Notes: generated by a model from the letters alone, not told the origin. DNA of 64,000 bases from ASV31 sp965229765 (GCA_965229765.1 CBDDJT010000004.1:186001-250000); one strand, 5' to 3'; shown: positions 24,423 through 33,446, counted from the first letter of the stretch. Made by a program: numbers and translations.

Positions 24423-26606
24423 TTACCTCAGCCTCAGGGCGTTGAGCGAGACGGTGATCGAGGACAGCGACATGGCCAGCGCCGCCGCCAGCGGGGTGCA
24501 GAAGCCCAGCAGCGCGATCGGGATGGCCACGACGTTGTAAAGCGCCGAGATCGTGAAGTTTTCGCGGATGCGCTGCGTGGCGCGGACCGAGGTGCGCACG
24601 GTGTCGCCGATGGGGGCCAGCGAACGGCCCAGAAGCACGATGTCGGACACCACCCGCGTGGCTTCCAGCGCGGAGCCGGGCGAGAGCGATACATGGGCCG
24701 CGGCCAGCGCGGCGGTGTCGTTCAGCCCGTCGCCGACCATCAGGACCTTGTGGCCCTCGGTGCCAAGCCCCGCGACGAAGGCGGCCTTCTCGTCGGGCAG
24801 CGTCTCGGACCGCCATTCGGCGATGCCGGCGCGGCGGGCGATGTCGGCCACCGCCGGTTCGGCGTCGCCAGACAGCAGTATCACGCGCTTGCCCTGCGCC
24901 TGAAGCTCCTGCACGGCCTGTTCGGCGCCCTCGCGCAGATGGTCGGCGAAACGGAATACCAGCGGCGCGCGGTCTCCTATCCGCAGCAAGGTGGCGGTTT
25001 CGGCGCCGGGGTCGGCCCCGATCCAGCGGGCGCGCCCAAGGCGAACTGGGGTGTCGCCCCAGCGGCCCTGCACCCCGTGGCCCGGCGCCTCTGCAAGGTC
25101 GGCCACATTGGCCGGGCGGATGCCCGCGGCGCGCGCGGCCTGCGCCAGCGCCTGGGCCAGCGGGTGGGCAGACCCCTCGGCCAGGGCCAGCGCGATTTCC
25201 AGATCGCGGCGCGGATGATCGCCGAGGTTCACAAGCTCGGGCCGGCCTTCGGTCAGGGTGCCGGTCTTGTCGAAGACGACGGTATCGACTTCGGCCATGC
25301 GTTCCAGCGCGGTGCCGTTCTTGATCAGAAGACCCTTGCGGAACAGGCGCCCCGAGGCGGCGGTGCTGACGGCGGGCACGGCAAGGCCCAGCGCGCAGGG
25401 GCAGGTGATGATAAGCGTGGCGACCGCGATGTTGAGCGACAGGCGCAGGTCGCCGGAGTACCAGTACCACGCGGCGAAGGCGGCGGCAGACAGGATGTGG
25501 ACGACGGGCGCGTAGACGGCGGCGGCCTTGTCGGCAAGCGAGGTGTAGCGGTTGCGCGAGACCTCGGCCACGGCCACGAGTTCGGCGAGGCGGTGCAGCG
25601 TGCTGTCCTGCCCTGCCGCCGTCACGCGGACCGTCAGCGCGCCGGTCAGGTTGACCTCTCCGGCGCTGACCGGGGTGTCGGGGCCGGCATAGACCGGCAG
25701 GCTTTCGCCCGTAAGAAGCGATCGGTCGATCTCTGTCGTGCCGGTCTCGACCACGCCATCCACGGGCACCCGGGCGCCGGGCAGGACCCGGACTAGGTCG
25801 CCGGGCACCAGTTCGGCCACGGGCACCATGCGGTCGGCCCCGTCGACCAGCTTGAGCGCGCGCGGCACCTCGAGCGCGGCGAGTTCCGCGGCGGCGGAGC
25901 GCGCGACGCTGCGCGTGCGGTGGTCGAGATAGCGGCCCGCCAGCAGGAAAAAGGTCAGCGACAGCGCGGCGTCGAAATAGGCATGCCGGCCGCTGTGCGC
26001 GGTCTCGTAGATCGACATGCCCACGGCCAGCAGGATCGCCAGCGAAATCGGGACGTCCATGTTCAGGCGCCAGTGCCGCAGCGCGCCCCAGGCGTTGCGG
26101 AAGAAGGGCTGCGCGGCAAAGGCAACAGTCGGGATGGCGATGGTGGCGCTGATCCAGTGGAACAGGTCGCGCGTGGCATCCGCCGCGCCGGACCAGACCG
26201 CCACGGACAGGAGCATGACGTTCATCATGGCAAAGCCCGAAACGCCAAGGCGCATCAGAAGCTCGCGTCCCGCGCGGTCGGTGCCGTTGGCGGTGATCGA
26301 CCCGGAGTCGAGTTCATGGGCGGTGTAGCCGCGCGCAGTCAGCGCGGCGGCAAGGTCCTGCGGCTCGACATCCGCGTTGGCCTCGACCGTGGCGCGTTTC
26401 AGCGTCAGGTTCACCCGCGCGCCGCGCACGCCGGGCATGGCAGACAGGCTGCGTTCGACCCCGCTGATGCAGGCGGCGCAGTGGATTTCCGGCAGCGACA
26501 GGACGATCTGGCGGTCGCCGGTGCCTTGGGCGGCCACGGCCTCGGCCGCGGGGGCGGCGGCGCAGGCGGGGCAGGCCGACAGGCTGGGGCGGGGCTGGGC
26601 CGTCAT
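24423..26606 (-). CDS. ccoI: Copper-translocating P1B-type ATPase CcoI/FixI
   Basis: CcoI is the copper-transporting ATPase needed for cbb3 oxidase assembly. The 727-residue protein has an N-terminal CPAC pair (residues 17-20), a heavy-metal-associated domain with IHCAACISGVERSL, and eight membrane segments. The ion-path motif is TCPCALGLAVP, the phosphorylation site VFDKTGTLTEG, and the hinge MVGDGLNDTAAL. Length fits FixI/CcoI. It overlaps ccoH by 4 nt and is followed 4 nt later by ccoS. Confidence 0.96.
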   Translation of the reverse strand: MTAQPRPSLSACPACAAAPAAEAVAAQGTGDRQIVLSLPEIHCAACISGVERSLSAMPGVRGARVNLTLKRATVEANADVEPQDLAAALTARGYTAHELDSGSITANGTDRAGRELLMRLGVSGFAMMNVMLLSVAVWSGAADATRDLFHWISATIAIPTVAFAAQPFFRNAWGALRHWRLNMDVPISLAILLAVGMSIYETAHSGRHAYFDAALSLTFFLLAGRYLDHRTRSVARSAAAELAALEVPRALKLVDGADRMVPVAELVPGDLVRVLPGARVPVDGVVETGTTEIDRSLLTGESLPVYAGPDTPVSAGEVNLTGALTVRVTAAGQDSTLHRLAELVAVAEVSRNRYTSLADKAAAVYAPVVHILSAAAFAAWYWYSGDLRLSLNIAVATLIITCPCALGLAVPAVSTAASGRLFRKGLLIKNGTALERMAEVDTVVFDKTGTLTEGRPELVNLGDHPRRDLEIALALAEGSAHPLAQALAQAARAAGIRPANVADLAEAPGHGVQGRWGDTPVRLGRARWIGADPGAETATLLRIGDRAPLVFRFADHLREGAEQAVQELQAQGKRVILLSGDAEPAVADIARRAGIAEWRSETLPDEKAAFVAGLGTEGHKVLMVGDGLNDTAALAAAHVSLSPGSALEATRVVSDIVLLGRSLAPIGDTVRTSVRATQRIRENFTISALYNVVAIPIALLGFCTPLAAALAMSLSSITVSLNALRLR

Positions 26607-27067
26607 GCGGGATCGTCCACGTGCAGGATCACGCGCTGCCGGAACGGCGTGCCGTCGGCGGCAACCGCGTCGAGGCGCAGGTTCCAGTTGCCGGGCGCCA
26701 GGTCGGCCGGAGCGACGAAGGCGGTCCCGTCGAAGACGAAGGCCGGCGTCATGTCGCTGACCACGGTGGTGGCACGGCCAAGGGTGCCGGAAACGCTTTG
26801 CGGCTGCACCGGGCGGCCATCGGGGCCAGTGATGGCCAGCCTGAGTTCCCCTGCGGCGTAGCCCAGGGCGATGTCCCAGCCCAGTGCCTCTTGCGCGGCA
26901 CGGTCCGCGTCGAACCGCTGGCTGGCGACATAGCTGTTGCGGGTTTCGACCCCGGGGAAGGTGCCGATCGCCTGGCTGGCCATGAAGAGGTTCACCGCGA
27001 TAATGACGCCGAAGGAAGATACCGCGATCGTTGCAACGGTGCGTCCGGTGAGAGGCTTGTCGGTCAT
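26603..27067 (-). CDS. ccoH: cbb3 oxidase assembly protein CcoH/FixH
   Basis: A 154-residue membrane-anchored protein needed for cbb3 oxidase stability and assembly. One N-terminal transmembrane helix (VATIAVSSFGVIIAVNLFMA) is followed by the FixH block GVETRNSYVASQRFDADRAAQEALGW and a periplasmic beta domain with GNWNLRLDAVAADG. It overlaps both ccoG and ccoI by 4 nt (ATGA at each junction), so the three are coupled. Confidence 0.94.
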   Translation of the reverse strand: MTDKPLTGRTVATIAVSSFGVIIAVNLFMASQAIGTFPGVETRNSYVASQRFDADRAAQEALGWDIALGYAAGELRLAITGPDGRPVQPQSVSGTLGRATTVVSDMTPAFVFDGTAFVAPADLAPGNWNLRLDAVAADGTPFRQRVILHVDDPA

Positions 27068-28488
27068 TGGTTCACTCCGTGGAAGGTGCTGTCGCGATAG
27101 GCGCGGTCGCCGTTCGAGTTGTCTTCGACCCAGAGGCGGATATCGGTGCTTTCTGTCAGCGCCGGGTCCGAGGTGCGCGGGGCGATGACGTAGACCCGCT
27201 GAAGCTTGGTTTCGTTGGCGGGCACGTCGACGGTGACATAGGGCGTACCCTCAAGCTCGATCCTCAGGGACGGGTCGCCCACGACGCTGAGCCTGAACGG
27301 CCGATCCTCGCCATGCTTGTTCAGCAGCCGCACATCATAGGCATTGCGGATCGAGCCGTCGGACATCGTGACATAAAGCGGGTTGCGAATCGGCGCGACG
27401 GTGACGTCGATGTCGGACCGGATGAAGAGCGCCACGACAAGACCGACACCAACGGCAGCCCACAGCACGGTGTAAAGGATCGTGCGCGGGCGCAGGATGT
27501 GGGTCCAGATGGATTTCGGCCGGTTGCCCGCGCGTTCGGCGGCCTCGTCGGTCAGTGCCATATAGTCGACCAGCCCGCGCGGTTTTCCGATCTTTTCCAT
27601 CACGTCGTCGCACGCGTCGATGCACAGCCCGCAGGTGATGCAGGCCAGCTGCTGACCATCGCGGATGTCGATCCCCATGGGGCAGACGTTGACGCAGGCG
27701 TTGCAGTCGATGCAATCGCCCAGCTGTTCCGCGCCATCGGCCTTGCGGTGCTTGCCCCGCGGCTCTCCGCGCCACGACCGGTAGCCGATGGTGATCGTGT
27801 CCTCGTCCATCATCGCCGCCTGGATCCGCGGCCAGGGGCACATGTAGATGCAGACCTGTTCGCGTGCGAAACCGCCAAAAAGAAAGGTGGTGGCGGCAAG
27901 TATGCCCATCGTGGTGTAGGCGATCGGATGTGCGTCGAACATGACAAGATCGCGCGCCAGGGTCGGCGCATCCGTGAAATAGAAGACCCAGGCCCCGCCC
28001 GTGGCCAGACCGATCAGCAGCCAGAGCACCCATTTCGTCATGCGCAGGCGGGCCTTGCGCATGGTCCATTTCTGGTTCCAGAGCCGCACGCGCGCGTTGC
28101 GGTCGCCCTCGACCCAGCGTTCGACAAGGATGTAAAGATCGGTCCAGACGGTCTGGGGGCAGGCGTAGCCGCACCAGACCCGGCCCAGCGCCGAGGTGAA
28201 CAGGAACAGCCCCAGCCCGGCCATGATGAGAAGACCCGCGACGAAGTAGAATTCGTGGGGCCAGATCTCGATCCAGAAGAAATAGAACCGGCGGTTGGCC
28301 ATGTCGATCAGCACCGCCTGATCGGGAAGGTTGGGGCCGCGGTCCCAGCGGATCCAGGGCGTCAGGTAGTAGATGCCCAGAGTGAAGATCATCAGCCCCC
28401 ATTTCAGCGCGCGGAAATTGCCCGAAACGCGGCGCGGAAAGATCGGTTCGCGCGCGGCGTACAGGGACGGGGACTCGGGCTGACTCAT
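27064..28488 (-). CDS. ccoG: cbb3 oxidase accessory ferredoxin-like protein CcoG/FixG/RdxB
   Basis: CcoG is a membrane iron-sulfur protein that reduces copper during cbb3 assembly. The 474-residue product has about five membrane helices and a double 4Fe-4S ferredoxin region. The cysteines lie in DCIDCNACVNVCPMGIDIR and ACITCGLCIDACDDVM. VWCGYACPQTVWTDLY, a NapH-like block, is also present. The start at 28488 (MSQPESPSLYAAREPIFP) is the family start; the frame is open upstream through the FNR box. First gene of ccoGHIS. Confidence 0.96.
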   Translation of the reverse strand: MSQPESPSLYAAREPIFPRRVSGNFRALKWGLMIFTLGIYYLTPWIRWDRGPNLPDQAVLIDMANRRFYFFWIEIWPHEFYFVAGLLIMAGLGLFLFTSALGRVWCGYACPQTVWTDLYILVERWVEGDRNARVRLWNQKWTMRKARLRMTKWVLWLLIGLATGGAWVFYFTDAPTLARDLVMFDAHPIAYTTMGILAATTFLFGGFAREQVCIYMCPWPRIQAAMMDEDTITIGYRSWRGEPRGKHRKADGAEQLGDCIDCNACVNVCPMGIDIRDGQQLACITCGLCIDACDDVMEKIGKPRGLVDYMALTDEAAERAGNRPKSIWTHILRPRTILYTVLWAAVGVGLVVALFIRSDIDVTVAPIRNPLYVTMSDGSIRNAYDVRLLNKHGEDRPFRLSVVGDPSLRIELEGTPYVTVDVPANETKLQRVYVIAPRTSDPALTESTDIRLWVEDNSNGDRAYRDSTFHGVNQ

Positions 28489-28549
28489 CGGAACGCTCCG
28501 GGGGGTATCTGCGGTTGTGGCCTTGTCGCAGCCGGGGCGCTGGCGGTCC

Positions 28550-28563
28550 TTGACTTGAATCAA
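28550..28563. promoter_or_regulatory. FNR-type box upstream of ccoG
   Basis: TTGAC-TTGA-ATCAA on the + strand, one base from the FNR consensus TTGAT-N4-ATCAA. Its centre is about 68 nt upstream of the ccoG start, a usual place for activation of ccoGHIS at low oxygen. FnrL, encoded in this window, is the obvious regulator. Confidence 0.85.
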
Positions 28564-28596
28564 GTATTTCCGCCTCACCTTTTCCGTGGGCGGATT

Positions 28597-29484
28597 TCAG
28601 GCCGTGCCGGGGGCTGCGGCCTCTCGTCTCAGCCAGGCGCGAAAGCGGCGGGCGGCGGGGCGCAGTCCATCCGGCCTGTGGACGATGTAATAGCCGCGAT
28701 CGGGCGCGGGATCCTCGAACAGCACCACAAGATCGCCGCGCACGATGTCGGGTTCGACGAAGGCGCGGATCGTGGCGCCAACCCCCTGCCCCGCGCGCAG
28801 CCCGTCAAGCAGCAGGTTGCCCGGCAGTTCGGTCATTCGGCTGACGCGCTGTCCGGTCAGGCCTTCGGCGGTAAGCCAGCCTTGCACCTCGTCGGTGCCG
28901 ATTTCCTGCAGCCAGCGCTCACCCAGAAGGTCGGCGGGCGAGGCGATGCGCCGGTCGCCGATCAGGCTGCGCGCGGCGACGATCACGAAATCGGTCGGGA
29001 GCATCAGTTCGACCGTCAGACCGGGCCAGTCGCCGCGCCCGAAGCGGATCGCAAGATCCATGCCGCCGGGGCCCATGTCGGCCAGCGCGGGCGTGGCGTC
29101 CAGCATCAGGCGGATATCGGGGTGTGCGGCGTGAAAGCCGCCGATGCGCGGCATCAGCCAGCTGGCGGCGAACATCGGGGTCAGGCTGACCTGAAGCGGG
29201 CGGTCGGCGTCGGCGCCTGTGATCGTGTCGATATCCTGCGCGATGGACTGGAACGCATCCCGCAGGGTCGCGGCCAGCCGGGCGCCGTCAGCGGTGAACC
29301 CGATCGTGCGCCCGTCGCGGGTGACAAGCGGCACGCCCAGGTGGCGTTCCAGCGCGCGGAGCTGCTGGCTTATCGCGGCATGGCTGACGTTCAGCAGCGC
29401 TCCGGCGCCGGTGACGCTGCGTGCCTCGGCAAGGGCGGCGAAGGCGCGAAGCGCCGCGAGCGGGGGAAGAGATCGCATGGACAT
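28597..29484 (-). CDS. LysR-family transcriptional regulator (GcvA-like)
   Basis: A 295-residue LysR regulator. The N-terminal helix-turn-helix (about residues 6-65) reads LPPLAALRAFAALAEARSVT then LNVSHAAISQQLRALERHLG, resembling GcvA/AmpR-type members. The effector domain has LQVSLTPMFAASWLMPRIGGF and DLAIRFGRGDWPGL, also GcvA-like. A short palindrome of LysR type (29487-29501) sits directly at its start, and a 44-residue ORF diverges from it. It is placed between ccoNOQP and ccoGHIS, which are usually adjacent. Its target is not evident. The start could be the ATG two codons later. Confidence 0.9.
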   Translation of the reverse strand: MSMRSLPPLAALRAFAALAEARSVTGAGALLNVSHAAISQQLRALERHLGVPLVTRDGRTIGFTADGARLAATLRDAFQSIAQDIDTITGADADRPLQVSLTPMFAASWLMPRIGGFHAAHPDIRLMLDATPALADMGPGGMDLAIRFGRGDWPGLTVELMLPTDFVIVAARSLIGDRRIASPADLLGERWLQEIGTDEVQGWLTAEGLTGQRVSRMTELPGNLLLDGLRAGQGVGATIRAFVEPDIVRGDLVVLFEDPAPDRGYYIVHRPDGLRPAARRFRAWLRREAAAPGTA

Positions 29485-29486
29485 CC

Positions 29487-29501
29487 GTAAGCTGACCTTA
29501 C
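29487..29501. promoter_or_regulatory. LysR-type operator palindrome
   Basis: GTAAG-N5-CTTAC is a perfect inverted repeat with 5-bp arms, containing the T-N11-A pattern of LysR binding sites. It lies 2 nt upstream of the LysR start and 85 nt before the divergent small ORF. Autoregulation and control of the small ORF are inferred. Confidence 0.55.
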
Positions 29502-29585
29502 ATGTGGCAAGGCTTTCTGGCTCGCACGAATGGGTGGAAACATCAATATTACCTGTATCGCAGAGATGCCTTCAGGAGAGACGCC

Positions 29586-29720
29586 ATGATAAACCCCTAC
29601 GCCCAGACTTTCATGATCGCGACGCGGCTGGACCTGCCGAGGATGCACGATGTGCATCCGGCACCGGGCGAGCCTGCAACACCGCGCCGCCGCCGTTGGT
29701 GGTCGCGGCGGCGCGCCTGA
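29586..29720 (+). CDS. Small basic protein of unknown function, divergent from the LysR gene
   Basis: A 44-residue ORF with an excellent ribosome binding site (AGGAGAG at 29574-29580, 5 nt before the ATG). The product starts MINPYAQTFMIATRLDLPRM and ends in an Arg/Trp-rich tail, RRRRWWSRRRA. I do not recognise a family; the Arg/Trp tail is vaguely like small DUF1127-type proteins, but the core pattern is absent. The divergent arrangement with a LysR gene and a shared palindrome suggests it is the LysR target. A short ORF by chance is possible. Confidence 0.5.
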   Translation: MINPYAQTFMIATRLDLPRMHDVHPAPGEPATPRRRRWWSRRRA

Positions 29721-29736
29721 GCCCAGAAAACGAAAC

Positions 29737-29761
29737 GGGCCGCCCGGGATCTGGGCGGCCC
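29737..29761 (-). terminator. Rho-independent terminator of ccoNOQP
   Basis: Stem GGGCCGCCC / GGGCGGCCC (9 bp) with a 7-nt loop. Read on the - strand it is followed by GTTTCGTTTTC, a T-rich tract, about 110 nt after the ccoP stop. It also lies 16 nt after the small + strand ORF and might stop that transcript too. Confidence 0.7.
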
Positions 29762-29874
29762 GCCTGCCGGTCCTTGCGGACCGGGAAAAGGTCGCGCCGG
29801 CCCCTAGAGAAACGCGCGAACAGGATCCGGGGCCGGCGCTATTCCGGCGACAGGGCCGCCGGAAACCGGGTGTG

Positions 29875-30765
29875 CTATTGACCGCCGCCCAACTGGTGGA
29901 CGTAGGTCGCGACCGCGTTGATCTCGCTGTCCGAAAGGCCACCGGCGGGGCGATACTCTTCGGACCAGGCCGGCATGACGCCGAAACGGGAGTTCGTGAT
30001 CGTCTCGATCAGCGTCGCCTCGTCCCCGCCATAAAGCCAGATCGCGTCGGTCAGGTTGGGCGCGCCGCCGAACATGTCGCCGGTGCCGTCCGCCATGTGG
30101 CAGCCCGAGCATTCGAGATCGAAGGTCTCGGCCCCGGCGGCGGCAAGGTCGGCGTTGTGCGGCTGACCAGAGATCTGAAGCACATAGTTCGCCACCTCGA
30201 CGATCTGCGCCTCGCCCAGAAGCTCATCCGCGCCAAAGGCCGGCATCTGCGACCAGCGCGCATCAAGCGACTGTTCGTTGCGGATGCCGTGGCGGACCGT
30301 ATAGGCGATCTCCTCGATGTCGCCACCCCAAAGCCAGGCATCGTCCAGCAGGTTGGGATAGCCCACCGCGCCGTCCGCGCCCGATCCGTGGCACTGCGAG
30401 CAGTTGTTGCGGAAGACTGCTGCACCGCCCTGCACCGCGTAGTTAAAGAGCGCGGCGTCGTCCGAGATCGTCGTCAGGTCGGCGCTCGCCAGCTGAACGC
30501 GAAGCTCTGAGTTGCGCGCGTCGAACTCCGAGATCTGTTCGGCCACTTGCGCGCGGGTCGAGAACCCCAGCACCCCCGCGGTCGCCCGGTCGATCAGCGG
30601 CCATGCGGGGTAGGCGATGGTATAGCCGATGCCCCAGATGATCGTGATGTAGAAGGTCCAGAGCCACCAGCGGGGAAGCGGATTGTTCCACTCTTCGATG
30701 CCGTCCCACTCATGTCCCGTGGTGCCGTAGCCGTCTTCGTTCTTCTTCTCGGGTGTGCCACTCAT
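29875..30765 (-). CDS. ccoP: cbb3-type cytochrome c oxidase subunit CcoP (diheme)
   Basis: CcoP is the membrane-anchored diheme cytochrome c subunit of the high-affinity cbb3 oxidase. The 296-residue protein has the CcoP N-terminus (TTGHEWDGIEEWNNPLPRWWLW), one long membrane helix (WTFYITIIWGIGYTIAYPAWP) and two c-heme sites, NCSQCHGSGADG and ECSGCHMADGTG. Each is followed by a PNLxDxxWLxGG block. It overlaps ccoQ by 4 nt and is last in ccoNOQP. Confidence 0.97.
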   Translation of the reverse strand: MSGTPEKKNEDGYGTTGHEWDGIEEWNNPLPRWWLWTFYITIIWGIGYTIAYPAWPLIDRATAGVLGFSTRAQVAEQISEFDARNSELRVQLASADLTTISDDAALFNYAVQGGAAVFRNNCSQCHGSGADGAVGYPNLLDDAWLWGGDIEEIAYTVRHGIRNEQSLDARWSQMPAFGADELLGEAQIVEVANYVLQISGQPHNADLAAAGAETFDLECSGCHMADGTGDMFGGAPNLTDAIWLYGGDEATLIETITNSRFGVMPAWSEEYRPAGGLSDSEINAVATYVHQLGGGQ

Positions 30766-30968
30766 GACCGCGCCTCCTTCAGATCGACGCTTGCCTCGTC
30801 GTCAGAGGCGGGTTTGTCTTCGTTGCGGAAGGGGATGTTCGCGATGTCCTTGTGCGTTTCCCGGCTGCCGGGGCGGAAGGCGAACAGCACCGCCCCGACG
30901 AAGAAAAGGAACAGGAACAAAAGCCCCCAGCTGTCGGCGAATTGACGTGTGATGGAATAGGTGTCCAT
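30762..30968 (-). CDS. ccoQ: cbb3-type cytochrome c oxidase subunit CcoQ
   Basis: A 68-residue single-helix protein that stabilises the cbb3 complex. The start MDTYSITRQFADSWGLLFL leads into one membrane helix (LLFLFLFFVGAVLFAF), then RPGSRETHKDIANIPFRNED, the usual CcoQ/FixQ pattern. The tail is acidic. It lies 9 nt after ccoO and overlaps ccoP by 4 nt. Confidence 0.95.
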   Translation of the reverse strand: MDTYSITRQFADSWGLLFLFLFFVGAVLFAFRPGSRETHKDIANIPFRNEDKPASDDEASVDLKEARS

Positions 30969-30977
30969 GGCGCGACC

Positions 30978-31703
30978 TCAGCGGCTTGCTTCGGGCGTGA
31001 AGGTCGAGAAATCGACCAGCGTGCCCAGCATCTGAAGGTAGGCCACCAGCGCATCGGTTTCCGAAATGCCCGGCTGCCCGTCGAAGTTGCGCACCTGCGC
31101 CCCCGGGTAGCGTTCAAGCAGTCCGTCGAAATCGCTGTCCGGGTCGGCCTGGGCCCGGAAATCCGCGGCCGCGGCCTCGATCATCTCATCGGTGTAGGGA
31201 ACCCCCACGGCGCGATGGGTCAGCAGCAGGTCCTCGATATGCTCGGGTTCCAGCAGCTTGTTTTCGAGGAAGCCGTATTTCGGCATCACCGATTCCGGCA
31301 CCACCGACTGCGGGTCACGCAGGTGGACGACGTGCCATTCATCCGAATACCGGCCGCCCACGCGGGCCAGGTCGGGGCCCGTCCGCTTGGACCCCCACTG
31401 GAACGGATGGTCGTACATCGATTCCGCGGCAAGGCTGTAATGGCCGTAGCGTTCCACCTCGTCCCGCATCGGCCGCACCATCTGCGAGTGGCAGACATAG
31501 CAGCCCTCGCGGATATAGACCTCGCGCCCCTGCAATTCGAGCGGCGAATAGGGCCTGACGCCGTCGACCTCCTCGATGGTGTTTTCCAGGTAGAACAGCG
31601 GTGCTATCTCCACGATGCCACCGACCGTGACCACCAGAAGCGACAGGACGGTCAGAAGCGTCGCGTTCTTCTCGATGATCGTGTGCTTGTCCAACAGAGC
31701 CAT
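30978..31703 (-). CDS. ccoO: cbb3-type cytochrome c oxidase subunit CcoO (monoheme)
   Basis: CcoO is the monoheme cytochrome c subunit of cbb3 oxidase. The 241-residue protein has an N-terminal membrane helix and the YIREGCYVCHSQMVRPMRDEV heme-binding block. MYDHPFQWGSKRTGPDLARVGGRYSDEWH and MPKYGFLE follow; MPKY holds the axial Met. Length is normal. It follows ccoN by 14 nt. Confidence 0.97.
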   Translation of the reverse strand: MALLDKHTIIEKNATLLTVLSLLVVTVGGIVEIAPLFYLENTIEEVDGVRPYSPLELQGREVYIREGCYVCHSQMVRPMRDEVERYGHYSLAAESMYDHPFQWGSKRTGPDLARVGGRYSDEWHVVHLRDPQSVVPESVMPKYGFLENKLLEPEHIEDLLLTHRAVGVPYTDEMIEAAAADFRAQADPDSDFDGLLERYPGAQVRNFDGQPGISETDALVAYLQMLGTLVDFSTFTPEASR

Positions 31704-31717
31704 GTGTCCAGCCCTCC

Positions 31718-33316
31718 TTACTCGGCCGGAGCCATCGCGGGAGCCTCGGCCTTGGCCGGGGATCTGCGAACGGTCATCCAGAGGTTGTAGACCATGATGA
31801 TTGCGCCGGTGAGGTACATGACCCCGCCCAGACCACGCACCACGTACATCGGGAACTTGGCGGCGACGGTGTCCGCGAAGGAGTTCACGAGGAACCCTTG
31901 CGCATCGACTTCACGCCACATCAGGCCTTCCATGATGCCGGTGACCCACATCGACGCGGCGTAGAGCACGATGCCGATCGTCGCGAGCCAGAAGTGCCAG
32001 GACACCATGGACAGGCTGTAAAGCCGTTCCTTGTTCCACAGCTTCGGCACCAGGAAATAGAGCGCGCCGAAGGTGATCATGCCGTTCCAGCCCAGGGCGC
32101 CGGAATGCACATGGCCGATCGTCCAGTCAGTGTAGTGCGACAGCGAGTTGACCGCACGGATCGACATCATCGGGCCTTCGAAGGTCGACATCCCGTAAAA
32201 GCCGATCGAGACAACCATCATGCGGATGATCGGGTCGGTCCGAAGCTTGTCCCAGGCGCCCGACAGCGTCATCAGGCCGTTGATCATGCCGCCCCAGGAC
32301 GGCATCCACAGGATCACCGAGAACACCATGCCCAGCGTCGAGGCCCAGTCGGGCAGCGCGGTGTAGTGCAGGTGGTGCGGACCCGCCCAGATGTACAGGA
32401 AGATCAGCGCCCAGAAGTGGATGATCGACAGCTTGTAGCTGAAGACCGGGCGTTCGGCCTGCTTGGGCACGAAGTAGTACATCATCCCCAGGAAGCCCGC
32501 CGTCAGGAAGAAGCCCACGGCGTTGTGGCCGTACCACCACTGGGTCATCGCGTCCTGGACGCCGGCAAAGACCTGCACCGACTTGGACCCGAAGATCGAC
32601 ACCGGCAGCGACAGGTTGTTGACGATGTGCAGCATCGCGATGGTCACGATGAAGGACAGGTAGAACCAGTTGGCGACGTAGATGTGCGGTTCCTTGCGCT
32701 TCATCAGCGTGCCGAGGAACACAAGCAGATACACGACCCAGACGATCGTCAGCCACAGGTCGATGTACCATTCCGGCTCGGCGTATTCCTTGCCTTGGGT
32801 CTGGCCCAGAAGATAGCCGGTTGCCGCCAGCACGATCACCAGCTGATAGCCCCAGAAGACGAACCATGCGGCGTTGCCGCCCCACAGCCGCGCCGCGCTG
32901 GTGCGCTGTACGACGTAGAAAGAGGTCGCCAGCAGCGCGTTGCCGCCGAAGGCGAAGATCACGGCCGAGGTGTGCAGCGGCCGCAGGCGGCCGAAGTTGG
33001 CATAGCCCTGCGCCCATTCGAAATTCAGCTGCGGAAAGGCCAGCTGAAACGCGATGAAGGTGCCGGCCAGAAAGCCCACCACACCCCAACCGGCAGTGGC
33101 GATGACACCGGCACGCACGACACCGTCTAGGTATCCGGTTTCCGGCGTCGGCGGCGCCTCGCCAGTGCGGCGAAGCGTCCAGACGAACAGACCGCCCGCG
33201 GCGGCCAGGATGATGATGGCGTGAACCTGGTAGGCCAGGTCACGCGCATAGTTGGCAGCGATGGCGGCCAGCACGACGATGGCCCCCAACACTGCCAGTT
33301 TCACATAGTCCCACAT
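31718..33316 (-). CDS. ccoN: cbb3-type cytochrome c oxidase catalytic subunit CcoN
   Basis: CcoN holds the low-spin heme b and the heme b3-CuB centre of the proton-pumping cbb3 oxidase. The 532-residue, twelve-helix protein has LHTSAVIFAFGGN (heme b His), MTQWWYGHNAVGFFLTAGFLG (CuB His and the Tyr region), GPHHLHYTALPDWAS (CuB His pair) and YTDWTIGHVHSGALGWNG (heme His ligands). I chose the start at 33316 (MWDYVKLAVLG); the open frame extends 33 codons upstream without family similarity. First gene of ccoNOQP, with an FNR box about 105 nt upstream. Confidence 0.97.
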   Translation of the reverse strand: MWDYVKLAVLGAIVVLAAIAANYARDLAYQVHAIIILAAAGGLFVWTLRRTGEAPPTPETGYLDGVVRAGVIATAGWGVVGFLAGTFIAFQLAFPQLNFEWAQGYANFGRLRPLHTSAVIFAFGGNALLATSFYVVQRTSAARLWGGNAAWFVFWGYQLVIVLAATGYLLGQTQGKEYAEPEWYIDLWLTIVWVVYLLVFLGTLMKRKEPHIYVANWFYLSFIVTIAMLHIVNNLSLPVSIFGSKSVQVFAGVQDAMTQWWYGHNAVGFFLTAGFLGMMYYFVPKQAERPVFSYKLSIIHFWALIFLYIWAGPHHLHYTALPDWASTLGMVFSVILWMPSWGGMINGLMTLSGAWDKLRTDPIIRMMVVSIGFYGMSTFEGPMMSIRAVNSLSHYTDWTIGHVHSGALGWNGMITFGALYFLVPKLWNKERLYSLSMVSWHFWLATIGIVLYAASMWVTGIMEGLMWREVDAQGFLVNSFADTVAAKFPMYVVRGLGGVMYLTGAIIMVYNLWMTVRRSPAKAEAPAMAPAE

Positions 33317-33414
33317 TTTTTCTTGTCCCTTCGTCCGTCCGGCAATTGCGCGTGCACAACCCCGGGTGGGGTTTTCGACAGGCTGAGGAATGGACTGCCC
33401 CCCGTCACGCCGCA

Positions 33415-33428
33415 TTGATCCATGTCAA
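33415..33428. promoter_or_regulatory. FNR-type box, ccoN-proximal
   Basis: TTGAT-CCAT-GTCAA on the + strand (TTGAC-ATGG-ATCAA towards ccoN), one base from consensus. Its centre lies about 105 nt upstream of the ccoN start. A second box 19 nt away faces the usp gene. Confidence 0.88.
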
Positions 33429-33446
33429 GGAGTCCGGAGCAGCCGG

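Noticed and set aside
27067..29490. An 807-codon + strand open frame opposite ccoG and the LysR gene
   Set aside because: It is the complement of clear ccoG ferredoxin motifs and a LysR HTH, and shows no recognisable domain of its own.
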